Below the pieces are notes generated by a model. The model saw nothing but the letters and a program-made list of their open reading frames with translations. It had not been told where the DNA came from and did no database searches. From assembly GCF_026339875.1 (NCBI RefSeq), contig NZ_JAPEPZ010000001.1, positions 4,030,001 to 4,094,000 on the forward strand: a stretch of DNA of 64,000 nucleotides. The letters run 5' to 3'. Shown piece after piece: positions 1 through 8,032 of this stretch (within the stretch, counting starts at the first letter, position 1; the number at the start of each line of letters is the position of its first letter). Source of the DNA: Streptomyces sp. NBC_01571 (GTDB lineage: Bacteria > Actinomycetota > Actinomycetes > Streptomycetales > Streptomycetaceae). A program made the position numbers and the translations under genes.

Positions 1-291
1 GACTGCGCGCTGGTCTCGTGCGGGCTGCTCGGCTGGCAGCTGGTGGACTTCGTGTACGCGGACATCGGCGGACCCTCGACCGTGCTGACGGGGGTCTGCT
101 TCGGCCTGGTGGCCTGGTGGGCGCTGGTGGACCGGGCGTCCCCGTTGTCCCTGGCCTCCGCAGCCGCCGCGTCTCCGACACCCTGGGCCTCCGAAGCGTC
201 CCCGACCTCCCGGGCCTTCGAAGCCGCGGCGCCGCCCCCCGTGTCCTCGTCGCCGGCGGCGGGCTCGCCGGAGGAGGCCGCGACGCGATGA
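1..291 (+). CDS. C-terminal fragment of a polytopic membrane protein, probably O-antigen ligase/polymerase-like
   Basis: The reading frame is open from the first base of the window to a TGA at 289-291, so only the last 96 residues are seen and the start lies outside. The visible part holds a hydrophobic segment (about residues 30-50 of the fragment) followed by an Ala/Ser/Pro-rich hydrophilic tail, as at the cytoplasmic end of a multi-pass membrane protein. Its stop overlaps the ATG of the MurJ-like gene (ATGA), so the two are translationally coupled. Position at the head of a polysaccharide operon suggests a Wzy/O-antigen-ligase-type polymerase. That is inference from context, because no diagnostic motif lies in the fragment. 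Confidence 0.6.
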   Translation, partial: DCALVSCGLLGWQLVDFVYADIGGPSTVLTGVCFGLVAWWALVDRASPLSLASAAAASPTPWASEASPTSRAFEAAAPPPVSSSPAAGSPEEAATR

Positions 292-2036
292 CGGTGCAGC
301 CTCCCCGGGCGGCGGCGGCGGCCGACGGCGGCGGGACCGACGACCCGTTCGCCCTGCCGGGTGCCCGAGACGCCGCCCCCGCCTACGACCCGTCCGGCCC
401 GCTCACCCCTCCTCCCCCTTTCTCCCCGTCCTCCCCGCCCATCTCCTCCTCCACCCCCACCGCTCCCGCCGCCTCCACGGAGAACGCCTCCAACCGGTTC
501 CTCGCCAAGGCCGCCCTCGTCACGATCGCGCTGTCGATCGCCGGAGCCCTGCTGGGCCTCGGCCGCGACCAGGCCCTCGCGCACCTGTTCGGAGCCGACT
601 CCGAGACGGACGCCTTCCTGGTCGCCTGGACCCTGCCGGAGTTCGCGGCGACACTGCTGATCGAGGACGGCCTCGCCTTCGTGCTCGTACCGGCGTTCAG
701 CATGGCGGTGGCGCGGCGCGCCCAGGGTGCCGTCGGCGACCCGGTCCGCGCCCTGGTCGCCGCGACCCTGCCCCGGCTGACGCTCGCCGTCACGGCCGTC
801 GCCGCGCTGCTGATCGCCGGGGCGCCCTACCTCGTGCAAGCTCTCGCGCCGGGCCTGCCGGACCCGCGGCTCGCGGTGGACTGCACCCGGTTGACGGCCA
901 CCTGCGTGTTCACCTTCGGACTCACCGGGTACTGCAGTGCCGCACTGCGGGCGCACCGCCGGTTCGTCGCACCCGCGGCCATCTACGTCGCGTACAACAC
1001 CGGCATCATCACGGCCATGTTCGTCCTCGGCGGCCGCTGGGGAGTGCGCGCGGCGGCCCTCGGGGTCGCGGTGGGCGGCGCCCTGATGGTGGTCGCGCAG
1101 GCGCCCGCGCTCTGGCGGCAGCTCAGGCGGCACGAGGTGACCGCGGACGGGGCGGCCGTCGCGCAGGCGCGTCCGATGGACCTGACGCTGATCAGCACGG
1201 TCCTGCTCTTCGCCCTGTGCCGGCAGTCCCAGGTCCTGATCGAACGGTTCCTGGCGTCGTCCCTGCCCGCCGGTGCCATTTCGCACCTGAACTACGCGCA
1301 GAAGGTCGCGCAGATGCCGATGGTGCTCTCGCTGATGCTGTGCACCGTCACCTTCCCGGTGGTGGCGCAGGCGATGGCCGAGGGCGACACCGAGCGGGCC
1401 CGCGTCCGTGTGGAGCGCGACCTGGCACTGGTCTCCTGCACCGTTCTCCTCGGCACCGCGGCGGTCGTCGCGTGCGCACCCCAGATGATCCAACTGCTCT
1501 TCCAGCGGGGCGCGTTCACCGCTCAGGACACCGCCGCCACCGCCGCCGTGATGCGGGTCTACGCCGTCGGACTGCTCGGCCACACGTTGGTGGGCGCGCT
1601 CGTACGCTCCTACTTCTCCTCGGGGCGGCCCACCTGGTACCCGCTGTTCGCGATGACCGCCGGGATCGTCGCCACCTCGTGGATCGGCGCGCTGGCCGTC
1701 GGCAGCTGGGGCGTGTGCGGCATCGCCGCGGCGAACGCGGGCGGCGTCACCCTCAGCGCCCTGCTCCTGCTGTGCGGCATGGGAACACGCAGTGTGCCGA
1801 TCCGCACCCGTCAGGTCGTCGCCGAACTGAGCAAACCGGTGCGCGCGGCGCTCGTCGCGGGCGCGGTGGGGGCGCTCTGCGCGAGCCGTGCGCACTCCCC
1901 CTTGGTGGGTCTCCTCCTCGGCGGCACCGTCGTGACCGTCGTCTTCGCCGTGCTGGCCTGGGCCCTGGGGGTCCAGGCCCTCGCACCCGTCCTCCGTTCC
2001 CTCAAGCGAAGGCTGCCGCATGTCCGTTTCCGCTGA
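288..2036 (+). CDS. MurJ/MviN-family lipid-linked polysaccharide flippase
   Basis: A 582-residue integral membrane protein. Residues 1 to about 70 are a proline/serine-rich cytoplasmic extension, followed by around 13-14 hydrophobic helices with the MurJ/MviN pattern (an early segment with GLGRDQALAHLFG, then charged residues in the membrane-facing helices such as DAFLVAW). MurJ proteins of the MOP superfamily flip lipid-linked sugar precursors across the cytoplasmic membrane. The ATG at 288 overlaps the previous stop (ATGA), which supports this start over the longer open frame. The 3' end overlaps the deacetylase gene by 17 nt. Because it sits among polysaccharide genes and not with cell-division genes, I infer export of an exopolysaccharide unit and not lipid II, but lipid II flipping cannot be excluded. 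Confidence 0.85.
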   Translation: MTVQPPRAAAAADGGGTDDPFALPGARDAAPAYDPSGPLTPPPPFSPSSPPISSSTPTAPAASTENASNRFLAKAALVTIALSIAGALLGLGRDQALAHLFGADSETDAFLVAWTLPEFAATLLIEDGLAFVLVPAFSMAVARRAQGAVGDPVRALVAATLPRLTLAVTAVAALLIAGAPYLVQALAPGLPDPRLAVDCTRLTATCVFTFGLTGYCSAALRAHRRFVAPAAIYVAYNTGIITAMFVLGGRWGVRAAALGVAVGGALMVVAQAPALWRQLRRHEVTADGAAVAQARPMDLTLISTVLLFALCRQSQVLIERFLASSLPAGAISHLNYAQKVAQMPMVLSLMLCTVTFPVVAQAMAEGDTERARVRVERDLALVSCTVLLGTAAVVACAPQMIQLLFQRGAFTAQDTAATAAVMRVYAVGLLGHTLVGALVRSYFSSGRPTWYPLFAMTAGIVATSWIGALAVGSWGVCGIAAANAGGVTLSALLLLCGMGTRSVPIRTRQVVAELSKPVRAALVAGAVGALCASRAHSPLVGLLLGGTVVTVVFAVLAWALGVQALAPVLRSLKRRLPHVRFR

Positions 2037-2826
2037 CCGCTTCAGACGTGTCGACGCCCGCGCCGCCACCGACCTCCGTCGCCGCACCCGCTTCCACACC
2101 GCCGTGCGGGCCGCCGACACGGCCCCCTGGATCGCGATGTACCACTCCGTGGGCGACTGCTCCGACGACCCGTACCGCATCACCGTGTCGCCGGACCGCC
2201 TCGACCACCAGCTGGGGTGGCTGAGCCGCCGCGGACTGCGCGGGGTGGGCATGGCAGAACTGCTCGCCGCACGCGCCCGGGGCAAGGGCCGCGGCCTGGT
2301 CGGTCTCACCTTCGACGACGGATACGCCGACTTCGTCGAGACCGCCCTGCCCGTCCTGCACCGGCACGACTGCGGCGCCACCCTCTTCGTCCTGCCGGGT
2401 CGGCTGGACGGCGACAACGCCTGGGACCCGCTCGGTCCCCGCAAGCCGCTGCTCGGTGCCCGGGGCATCCGGCTGGCCGCCGCCGAGGGCGTCGAGATCG
2501 GCTCGCACGGCCTCACCCACATCGACCTGACCCAGGTCGACGACGCGCTGCTGCACTCCGAGGTCGCCGAGAGCAGAGCAACGCTCTCGGACCTGACGGG
2601 CGCCCCCGTCGGCGGCTTCTGCTACCCCTACGGAACCATCGACGCGCGGGTCGTGGACGCCGTGCGCGACGCCGGCTACACCTACGGCTGCGGGATCGAT
2701 CCCGGCCCGCTGACCGGCCCGCACGCCCTGCCGCGCGTCCACATCGGGCAGAACGACACCGCCGTACGCCTGCTGCTGAAACTCAAGCTGCACCGGCTGC
2801 GGCGGCGCCCGGTCGAGGGGGCCTGA
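2020..2826 (+). CDS. Polysaccharide deacetylase (NodB homology, carbohydrate esterase 4)
   Basis: A 268-residue protein with the NodB fold. The first motif TFDDGYADF (residues 97-105) supplies the catalytic base and a metal-ligand Asp, and SHGLTH (162-167) supplies the two metal-binding histidines. An FCYPYG stretch near residues 205-210 matches the later CE4 motif. Such enzymes remove N-acetyl groups from amino-sugar polymers. No signal peptide is visible, so it is either cytoplasmic or exported by another route. The ATG at 2020 lies inside the end of the flippase gene, and the TGA overlaps the next ATG (TGATG), so expression is coupled through the operon. It probably modifies the polymer made by this cluster. 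Confidence 0.9.
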   Translation: MSVSADRFRRVDARAATDLRRRTRFHTAVRAADTAPWIAMYHSVGDCSDDPYRITVSPDRLDHQLGWLSRRGLRGVGMAELLAARARGKGRGLVGLTFDDGYADFVETALPVLHRHDCGATLFVLPGRLDGDNAWDPLGPRKPLLGARGIRLAAAEGVEIGSHGLTHIDLTQVDDALLHSEVAESRATLSDLTGAPVGGFCYPYGTIDARVVDAVRDAGYTYGCGIDPGPLTGPHALPRVHIGQNDTAVRLLLKLKLHRLRRRPVEGA

Positions 2827-3959
2827 TGAAGGCCCTGCACATCATCACCGGCCTCGGTGTCGGCGGTGCGGAGCAGCAACTGCGGCTGCTCCTGCGGCAC
2901 CTTCCCGTCGACTGCGACGTCGTCACGCTCACCAACCCCGGCGCGGTCGCCGACGGACTCGCCGCCGACGGCGTACGCGTCGTCCACCTCGGCATGACCG
3001 GCAACCGGGACGTCGCCGCGCTCCCCCGGCTGGCGAAGCTGATCCGCGGGGGCCGCTACGACCTGGTGCACACCCACCTCTACCGGGCGTGCGTGTACGG
3101 CCGGATCGCCGCGCGGCTGGCCGGGGTGAAGGCCGTCGTGGCCACCGAACACTCCCTGGGCGATTCGCAGATGGAGGGACGCAGGCTGAGCGCGGGCGTC
3201 CGCGAGCTGTATCTCGCCAGTGAGCGGCTCGGCCGGTCCACCGTCGCCGTATCGCCGACCGTGGCCGACCGGCTGCGCCGCTGGGGGGTGCCCGGACCGC
3301 GCATCGAGGTCGTCCCGAACGGCATCGACGTGGACCGTTTCCGCTTCGACCCGTCGCTGCGCGCACGCACGCGTCGCCGGCTCGGGCTGCCCGACGGCGC
3401 CTACGTCGTGGGCGGTGTCGGCCGGCTCACCGCGGCCAAGCGGTTCGACGTCCTGATCCGCGCGCTGGCCGAACTGCCCCCGGACCACTGGCTGCTGCTG
3501 GTCGGCGGCGGCACCGAGGAGAGCGTGCTGCGACGGACCGCGCAGCGGGCCGGGGTCGCGGACCGGGTGCTGTTCACCGGCGAGCGCCCCACCGGCGGCC
3601 TGCCGGGCGCCGATCTGCCGTCGCTCACCGCGGCCATGGACGTCCTCGCCTCGCCCAGCGCCGAAGAGGCCTTCGGGCTCGCGGTCGTGGAGGCGATGGC
3701 GGCCGGGCTGCCGGTCCTGTACGTCTCCTGCCCCGCGGTCGAGGACCTGCCCGCGGGTGCCGCGCCCGGCGCGCGCCGGGTCCAGGGCGGCGTCGACTCG
3801 TTCGTACGCGCCCTCCGGGCGGTCCGCGGGGCGGGTCCCGGGCCCCGTTCGGTACCGAACGCCGCCCACCACTACAGCATCACCCGCAGCGCCGCGCAGC
3901 TCATGGACGTGTACGCGGCCGCCGTCTCCTGCACCCCTCTGGGAGTGAGTTCCTCATGA
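2826..3959 (+). CDS. Glycosyltransferase family 4
   Basis: A 377-residue GT-B retaining glycosyltransferase. The N-terminal domain begins with the typical GGAEQQ loop (residues 13-18). The C-terminal domain carries VVPNGIDVDRF, a G-rich nucleotide-sugar loop near VGGVGRLTAAKRFDVL, and the EX7E motif (E281 and E289 in SAEEAFGLAVVEAMAAG) that binds the donor sugar phosphate. It would transfer a nucleotide-activated sugar to a lipid-linked acceptor on the cytoplasmic face. The start overlaps the deacetylase stop and the stop overlaps the next ATG, so it is embedded in the operon. Donor and acceptor cannot be told from sequence. Confidence 0.9.
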   Translation: MKALHIITGLGVGGAEQQLRLLLRHLPVDCDVVTLTNPGAVADGLAADGVRVVHLGMTGNRDVAALPRLAKLIRGGRYDLVHTHLYRACVYGRIAARLAGVKAVVATEHSLGDSQMEGRRLSAGVRELYLASERLGRSTVAVSPTVADRLRRWGVPGPRIEVVPNGIDVDRFRFDPSLRARTRRRLGLPDGAYVVGGVGRLTAAKRFDVLIRALAELPPDHWLLLVGGGTEESVLRRTAQRAGVADRVLFTGERPTGGLPGADLPSLTAAMDVLASPSAEEAFGLAVVEAMAAGLPVLYVSCPAVEDLPAGAAPGARRVQGGVDSFVRALRAVRGAGPGPRSVPNAAHHYSITRSAAQLMDVYAAAVSCTPLGVSSS

Positions 3960-4729
3960 CCGAAATCCCCACCAGGCAGCAGCGCTCGGCCGAACCGGCC
4001 GGACCGGCGGACACGCCCGCCCCGGCCGGACCGGCGGACACGCCCGCCCCGGCCGGACCGGCGGACACGCCCGGCAAGGCCGGACCGGTGGGCACATCCG
4101 GCCCGGCGGGCACGCCCGTCACCCGTCGGAGGGGCCTGCCGCCGTGGACCCTGCTCGTCGCCGGCGCCCTGCTCGGCGGCGCGCTCGGGGGCGCGTACGG
4201 CGTCGAGAAGCCCCCGACGTACACGGCGACGAGTTACGTCATCGCCGTCCCGACGGACAAGTCGGACCCGGCGTCGGCGCTCGGCTTCGCGCAGGCGTAC
4301 GGCCGGGTCGCCACACAGCTGGCGGTGCTCGCGGACGCGCAGCCGCGGGCCGGGGTGCCGGTCTCCACGCTGCAGCGCAGCGTGCAGACAGCGACCTCGC
4401 CCGACGCGCCGATGGTCGCCGTGTCGGCCACGTCCCCGCGTCGGGGCCTCGCGGCCGACATGGCGAACGCCGTCTCGCGCTCGCTGACCGAGCACGCCAA
4501 CGCCACCCGTGCCAGTACGCACGTCCAACTCCTGCAGTTCTCCCGCGCGATGAAGCCGACCGCCCCCTCCTCGCCGTCGCCGAAGGTGACCGGTCTGGTC
4601 GGCGCGAGCGCCGGCGGCCTGCTGGGCGGACTGATCCTGCTGGTGCGTCCGCGGCGGGACACGGACTTGGCCCGAACGGCCTCCGTACCGAGCCCGGCGA
4701 CCGCCGCCGACGCGCACGGACAGCTGTGA
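3956..4729 (+). CDS. Wzz-like polysaccharide chain-length/co-polymerase protein
   Basis: A 257-residue protein with the topology of Wzz/polysaccharide co-polymerases. A cytoplasmic N-terminus (about residues 1-60) holds three copies of a nine-residue PAGPADTPA-like repeat, followed by TM1 (about 63-82, LLVAGALLGGALGGAYGV), an extracellular region of about 120 residues beginning with the YTATSYVIA stretch typical of the Wzz domain, and TM2 near 203-222 with a short basic cytoplasmic tail. There is no Walker-type tyrosine kinase domain and no adjacent kinase gene. These proteins set polymer length or connect the polymerase with export. Its start overlaps the glycosyltransferase stop (ATGA) and its stop overlaps the next GTG. 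Confidence 0.75.
   Translation: MTEIPTRQQRSAEPAGPADTPAPAGPADTPAPAGPADTPGKAGPVGTSGPAGTPVTRRRGLPPWTLLVAGALLGGALGGAYGVEKPPTYTATSYVIAVPTDKSDPASALGFAQAYGRVATQLAVLADAQPRAGVPVSTLQRSVQTATSPDAPMVAVSATSPRRGLAADMANAVSRSLTEHANATRASTHVQLLQFSRAMKPTAPSSPSPKVTGLVGASAGGLLGGLILLVRPRRDTDLARTASVPSPATAADAHGQL
3995..4075 (+). repeat. Three tandem 27-bp repeats inside the Wzz-like gene
   Basis: Three head-to-tail copies of a 27-bp unit beginning CCGGCCGGACCGGCGGACAC (3995-4021, 4022-4048, 4049-4075) encode in-frame PAGPADTPA-type repeats in the cytoplasmic N-terminus. The copies are almost identical at the DNA level, so the number of units could vary by slippage without breaking the frame. Confidence 0.9.
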
Positions 4730-5853
4730 ACGGCACCCTGCGGGCCGGACTCGGCGGCACCCTGCGGGCCGAGATCATCACTGAGGAGCGGGAGTTCGCC
4801 GCCCTGGCCCCCGCCTGGGGACGCCTGTACGGCCGGTGCGCCGCCGCCACCCCGTTCCAGAACCACGCCTGGCTGTACTCCTGGTGGCTGTCGTACGGCA
4901 CCCCCGGCCGCCTCCGCCTGGTCCTGGTCCGTGACGGCGACGAGCTCCGCGCGGTCGCGCCCCTGATGCGCGTACGCCGCCCCTTGCCGGCGCTGGTCCC
5001 CCTCGGCGGGTCCATCTCCGACTACGGCGACGTCCTCATCGACGACGAGTACGCCGACCGCGCGGCGGCGACGCTCGCCGAGGGGCTGTCCCTGGCCGCA
5101 CGCAGCGCGCTGATCGACTTCCGCGAGGTACGGCCCGGCGGCGCGGTGGAACGGATCTACGAGCGCTGGCGCGGACCGCGGCGCCGGGTGAACGACTCGA
5201 TCTGTCTGGAACTGCCCGCCCTCTCGATGGACGAACTGGTGCGCCGGCTGCCCTCCTCGAAGGCCCAGCGCGTGCGGGCCAAGCTGCGCAAACTCGCCGC
5301 GCTGGGCATCGAGCCCCGGATCGTGCCGCCCGGGGAGGTGGACGCGGCGCTGCGCCGCCTGCTGGAACTGCACCGGCTGCAGTGGCAGGGGCGGAAGGTG
5401 ACGTCCGAGCATCTCCAGGAGCGGTTCGCCGAACACCTGATCCGGTCGGTCGGACCGATGGTGAGCTCCGGGGACGCGGTGGTCACCGAGTTCCGGCTCG
5501 ACGGCACCGTGATGGCGGTGGACCTCACCCTGCTGTCCCCGCGGCTGGCGGGCGGCTACCTCTACGGGGCCCATCCGGATCTGCGCGAGCGGAAGGCGGA
5601 CGTGGCCGTGATGCTGCTGGACGCCTGCGCCCGGCACACCGAGGGGGACCGTCGCGGGGCACTGAGCCTGCTGCGCGGCGACGAGCCCTACAAGCACCAC
5701 TGGCGCCCGAACCCCGTCGTCAACCAGCGCCTGCTGCTGGCCCGGCGGCGTACGGCGCCGCTGCTGTCGGCGGTGGTCTGCGACGTCGCCGCGCGCAGCC
5801 GGGGCAAGGAGCTGGTGCGCCGCTGGAGGGAGCGGGGTGGCGACAGGCCGTGA
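4726..5853 (+). CDS. CelD/BcsL-type GNAT (FemAB-like) acyltransferase
   Basis: A 375-residue protein of the cellulose-biosynthesis CelD/BcsL acetyltransferase type. The N-terminal half has the AAATPFQNHAWLYSWW segment typical of this family. The C-terminal half contains a GNAT_6/FemAB-like domain (roughly residues 170-320) with the pattern of charged helices followed by GGYLYGAHPDLRERKADVAV. Such proteins acylate or aminoacylate sugar or peptidoglycan-like acceptors. The GTG at 4726 overlaps the previous TGA (GTGA), which fixes the start. It is the last gene of the coupled plus-strand polysaccharide operon. The exact acyl donor and acceptor are unknown. Confidence 0.8.
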   Translation: MNGTLRAGLGGTLRAEIITEEREFAALAPAWGRLYGRCAAATPFQNHAWLYSWWLSYGTPGRLRLVLVRDGDELRAVAPLMRVRRPLPALVPLGGSISDYGDVLIDDEYADRAAATLAEGLSLAARSALIDFREVRPGGAVERIYERWRGPRRRVNDSICLELPALSMDELVRRLPSSKAQRVRAKLRKLAALGIEPRIVPPGEVDAALRRLLELHRLQWQGRKVTSEHLQERFAEHLIRSVGPMVSSGDAVVTEFRLDGTVMAVDLTLLSPRLAGGYLYGAHPDLRERKADVAVMLLDACARHTEGDRRGALSLLRGDEPYKHHWRPNPVVNQRLLLARRRTAPLLSAVVCDVAARSRGKELVRRWRERGGDRP

Positions 5854-5892
5854 CCGACCCGTCGCCACCCCGATGTCCCGTCCACGGTCCGG

Positions 5893-7311
5893 TCACCGGT
5901 TGCGCGACCACCAGTCGAGGCCGAGGCAGAGCTTCCCTCCGAGCCAGTACTCCACCCAGTCGCCCAGGTCCACCGGCGAACAGCTGGGAGGGTGCACCGG
6001 CGTCGGCACGGAAGTGGGCACCGGTGTGGGTACGGGTGTCGGCAGCGGCTTGGGCACGGAGGGCACCGGCGTCGGCATCGGTGTCGGCGCCGGTGTCGGG
6101 CCGAGGTGGCCGGAGAGCACCGCGTGGTACACCGAGGACGCCTTCGGGTTGTCCGCGCACTGCCACACGCCGTGCGGGCAGTAGTCGGTCAGCGTGTTGT
6201 ACAGGGGCGGGTGCTCGTTCATCCACGCGAGCATGCGCTTCATGTACGCGGCGTTGTCGCCGTTGCGGAAGAGCCCCCATTCGGGATACGAGATGGGCTT
6301 GCCGTGGACCTTGGCGAAGTCCACGTGCTCCTGCAGGCCGTACGGCTCCTTGACCTCGTCGTCGAACGACAGTCCGCGCGGCTGGTCGTAGGAATCCATG
6401 CCGATGATGTCGACCGTGTCGTCCCCGGGATAGCACTGCGTCCAGGGAATGGCGTCCTGGCCGCGGCTCGGGGTGAAGTCGAACCGGAATTTCTGTCCGG
6501 GCACCGACCGCATGGCGGCGACGATCCTGTTCCAGTACTTCTTCCACGCGTCCGGGTCCGGCCCGCAGCGGTGGGTGTACGTGATGCCGTTCATCTCCCA
6601 GCCCAGCACGATCACGGTGTCCGGCACCTCCAGCCGGACCAGCCGCTGGGCGAGCGCTCGGAAGTGCACGTCGAACGCCCCTTCGGCGCCCTGCCGCAGC
6701 AGCGCCCGCACCTCGGGGTCGGAGACGTTCTCCTCGTTGTGCTCCAGCATCGGCACGTTGAGCACGAGCATCCGGTCGGCCCGCTCGCGCCGCCAGTTCG
6801 CCCAGACGTCGAGGAAACCGGGCGGTCCCTCGATGTTGCTCCAGAGGTCGCCCGGCAGGTACGTGTGCCCGACGCGCAGCTCCGTGCCGCCCAGCCACTG
6901 GCTGAGCTGGGCGATCCGGGCCACGCCCAGCGGGCCGTAGTCGAGGTAGGCCCCGAAGGCCGGGCGCGGTGCGACCGTCGCGGGGGGCGTGGGCTGCGCG
7001 GACGTCGCGGGACTCGGCGTCACGGGTGCGGTGGGTGGGGCGGTGGGTGTCACGGATGCGGTGGGAGGCGTCGGCGCGGGCGGCTTCGTGGACGGCGCGG
7101 GCGGCTTCGTGGACGGCGCGGGCGGTACGGGCGTCTGCGCCTGCGGTCTCACCGACGCCGGTTTCGGTGTCGGTGTCGGAGGATCGGCGGCGCGCACCGC
7201 CCCGGCTCCCACGGCGTATCCCGGACCCGGCGCCAGTGCGATCGACGCGACGATGCCGGCCGCGACGAAGGCCAGCCTTCCGCTCCGGGACCATTGCTGT
7301 TGTGGGGCCAT
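5893..7311 (-). CDS. Secreted glycoside hydrolase, family 26-like (endo-beta-glycanase)
   Basis: A 472-residue exported enzyme. An N-terminal signal peptide (about residues 1-42, ending near AVRAADPP) is followed by a long Pro/Thr/Ser linker (44-116), a GH26-like (beta/alpha)8 catalytic domain (about 117-405), a second PTP-rich linker and a short C-terminal segment with two cysteines. The acid/base Glu is probably E239 in GWEMN, and the nucleophile is probably E344 in YPEWG. GH26 enzymes cut beta-mannans or related beta-glycans. The gene converges on the polysaccharide operon, its stop lying 39 nt from the acyltransferase stop. This suggests trimming or turnover of the same polymer, as many exopolysaccharide clusters carry a matched hydrolase. 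Substrate is not determined. Confidence 0.85.
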   Translation of the reverse strand: MAPQQQWSRSGRLAFVAAGIVASIALAPGPGYAVGAGAVRAADPPTPTPKPASVRPQAQTPVPPAPSTKPPAPSTKPPAPTPPTASVTPTAPPTAPVTPSPATSAQPTPPATVAPRPAFGAYLDYGPLGVARIAQLSQWLGGTELRVGHTYLPGDLWSNIEGPPGFLDVWANWRRERADRMLVLNVPMLEHNEENVSDPEVRALLRQGAEGAFDVHFRALAQRLVRLEVPDTVIVLGWEMNGITYTHRCGPDPDAWKKYWNRIVAAMRSVPGQKFRFDFTPSRGQDAIPWTQCYPGDDTVDIIGMDSYDQPRGLSFDDEVKEPYGLQEHVDFAKVHGKPISYPEWGLFRNGDNAAYMKRMLAWMNEHPPLYNTLTDYCPHGVWQCADNPKASSVYHAVLSGHLGPTPAPTPMPTPVPSVPKPLPTPVPTPVPTSVPTPVHPPSCSPVDLGDWVEYWLGGKLCLGLDWWSRNR

Positions 7312-7716
7312 GCCTGCTCCTCTCTCCGCTCTCTGCTGCTCCGGCTGCTTTCTCTCTCCTCCTCCACTGACACCCAGTCATATAAATGCCCGTTCCGCCA
7401 ACAGAGGCATCGTCTTTCCGGCACGTCGGTCACCCGCGCGGGTGACGGAACGAGGGGAAATTCCGCTCCTCTGCTCGGCGGAGCGGGCGTGGAAGGGTGC
7501 GCGCCGCGATTCCGCGGGAATTCCCGTTCGTGGATCGGCTTTCGCCCGCGAGACGCAGCCGTCGCCGCCCGGCGTGAGCGGCGCGGGCGTCGTCCCGGCA
7601 TTGCTCCGAGTGGCCGCGCGTCCGTCTCGTCCAGCCGTGCTTCATCCCGATGGATGACGCGAGCGCCGCGGCCCAGCCGTCGGCGGGCGGCGTACGGCGA
7701 CGTAAGGCATAGGGCT

Positions 7717-7763
7717 GGAGACGGTGGGGCGGTACGGGTGCGGAGACGGTGGGGCGGTACGGG
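7717..7763. repeat. Two 22-bp direct repeats, 25-bp period
   Basis: GGAGACGGTGGGGCGGTACG followed by GG occurs at 7717-7738 and again at 7742-7763, identical in both copies and separated by 3 bp. It lies in non-coding DNA, and no protein-binding family could be assigned. Confidence 0.85.
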
Positions 7764-7906
7764 GGCGAACGCCGCGGCGGCCGAACGTCACGTCGCGGGG
7801 GACGGGTTCGGGGCGCGCCGCGAACCGTCCGGGCCGCTCGGCGACGAGCCGCGCGGGAGCCCGGCCGTGGCGGCCCACGGCCGGCCGGGGCGTCGAGTCC
7901 CCGGCG

Positions 7907-7943
7907 CCGGGTCTGTTCATGACGGCCCCGGGAACAGACCCGG
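7907..7943. terminator. Perfect 12-bp stem hairpin
   Basis: CCGGGTCTGTTC (7907-7918) pairs perfectly with GAACAGACCCGG (7932-7943) across a 13-nt loop. It lies downstream of the long chaplin gene on the minus strand, beyond a first hairpin, and probably acts as a back-up terminator. Confidence 0.6.
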
Positions 7944-7966
7944 GACCGGCTCCGACGACGAGCTCG

Positions 7967-7996
7967 GGTGCCGGACACGGTGAGGTGTCCGGCACC
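7967..7996 (-). terminator. Terminator of the long chaplin gene
   Basis: GGTGCCGGACAC (7967-7978) and GTGTCCGGCACC (7985-7996) form a perfect 12-bp stem with a 6-nt loop, 36 nt past the chaplin stop codon. There is no clear U-tract, which is normal for Streptomyces terminators. Confidence 0.75.
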
Positions 7997-8032
7997 CGGT
8001 GCGTCGTACGGGCATCCTGCTGGTGCCGCGTG

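Larger units (their letters stand above)
7312..8032. other. 721-bp gap between the GH26 gene and the long chaplin
   Basis: No convincing gene was found here. Open frames on both strands lack ribosome-binding sites and recognisable protein composition. The GH26 promoter should lie at the left end, around 7312-7450. The right half holds two large hairpins that face the end of the chaplin gene and a pair of 22-bp direct repeats, listed separately. Confidence 0.6.

Noticed and set aside
2002..3872. Long antisense open frames across the deacetylase and glycosyltransferase genes
   Set aside because: High G+C leaves few stop codons on the other strand. These frames lack family motifs and start signals, while the plus-strand genes have clear motifs.
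7642..7995. Minus-strand 117-codon frame in the gap after the chaplin gene
   Set aside because: No ribosome-binding site, Pro/Arg-rich composition typical of shadow frames, and it overlaps both hairpins.
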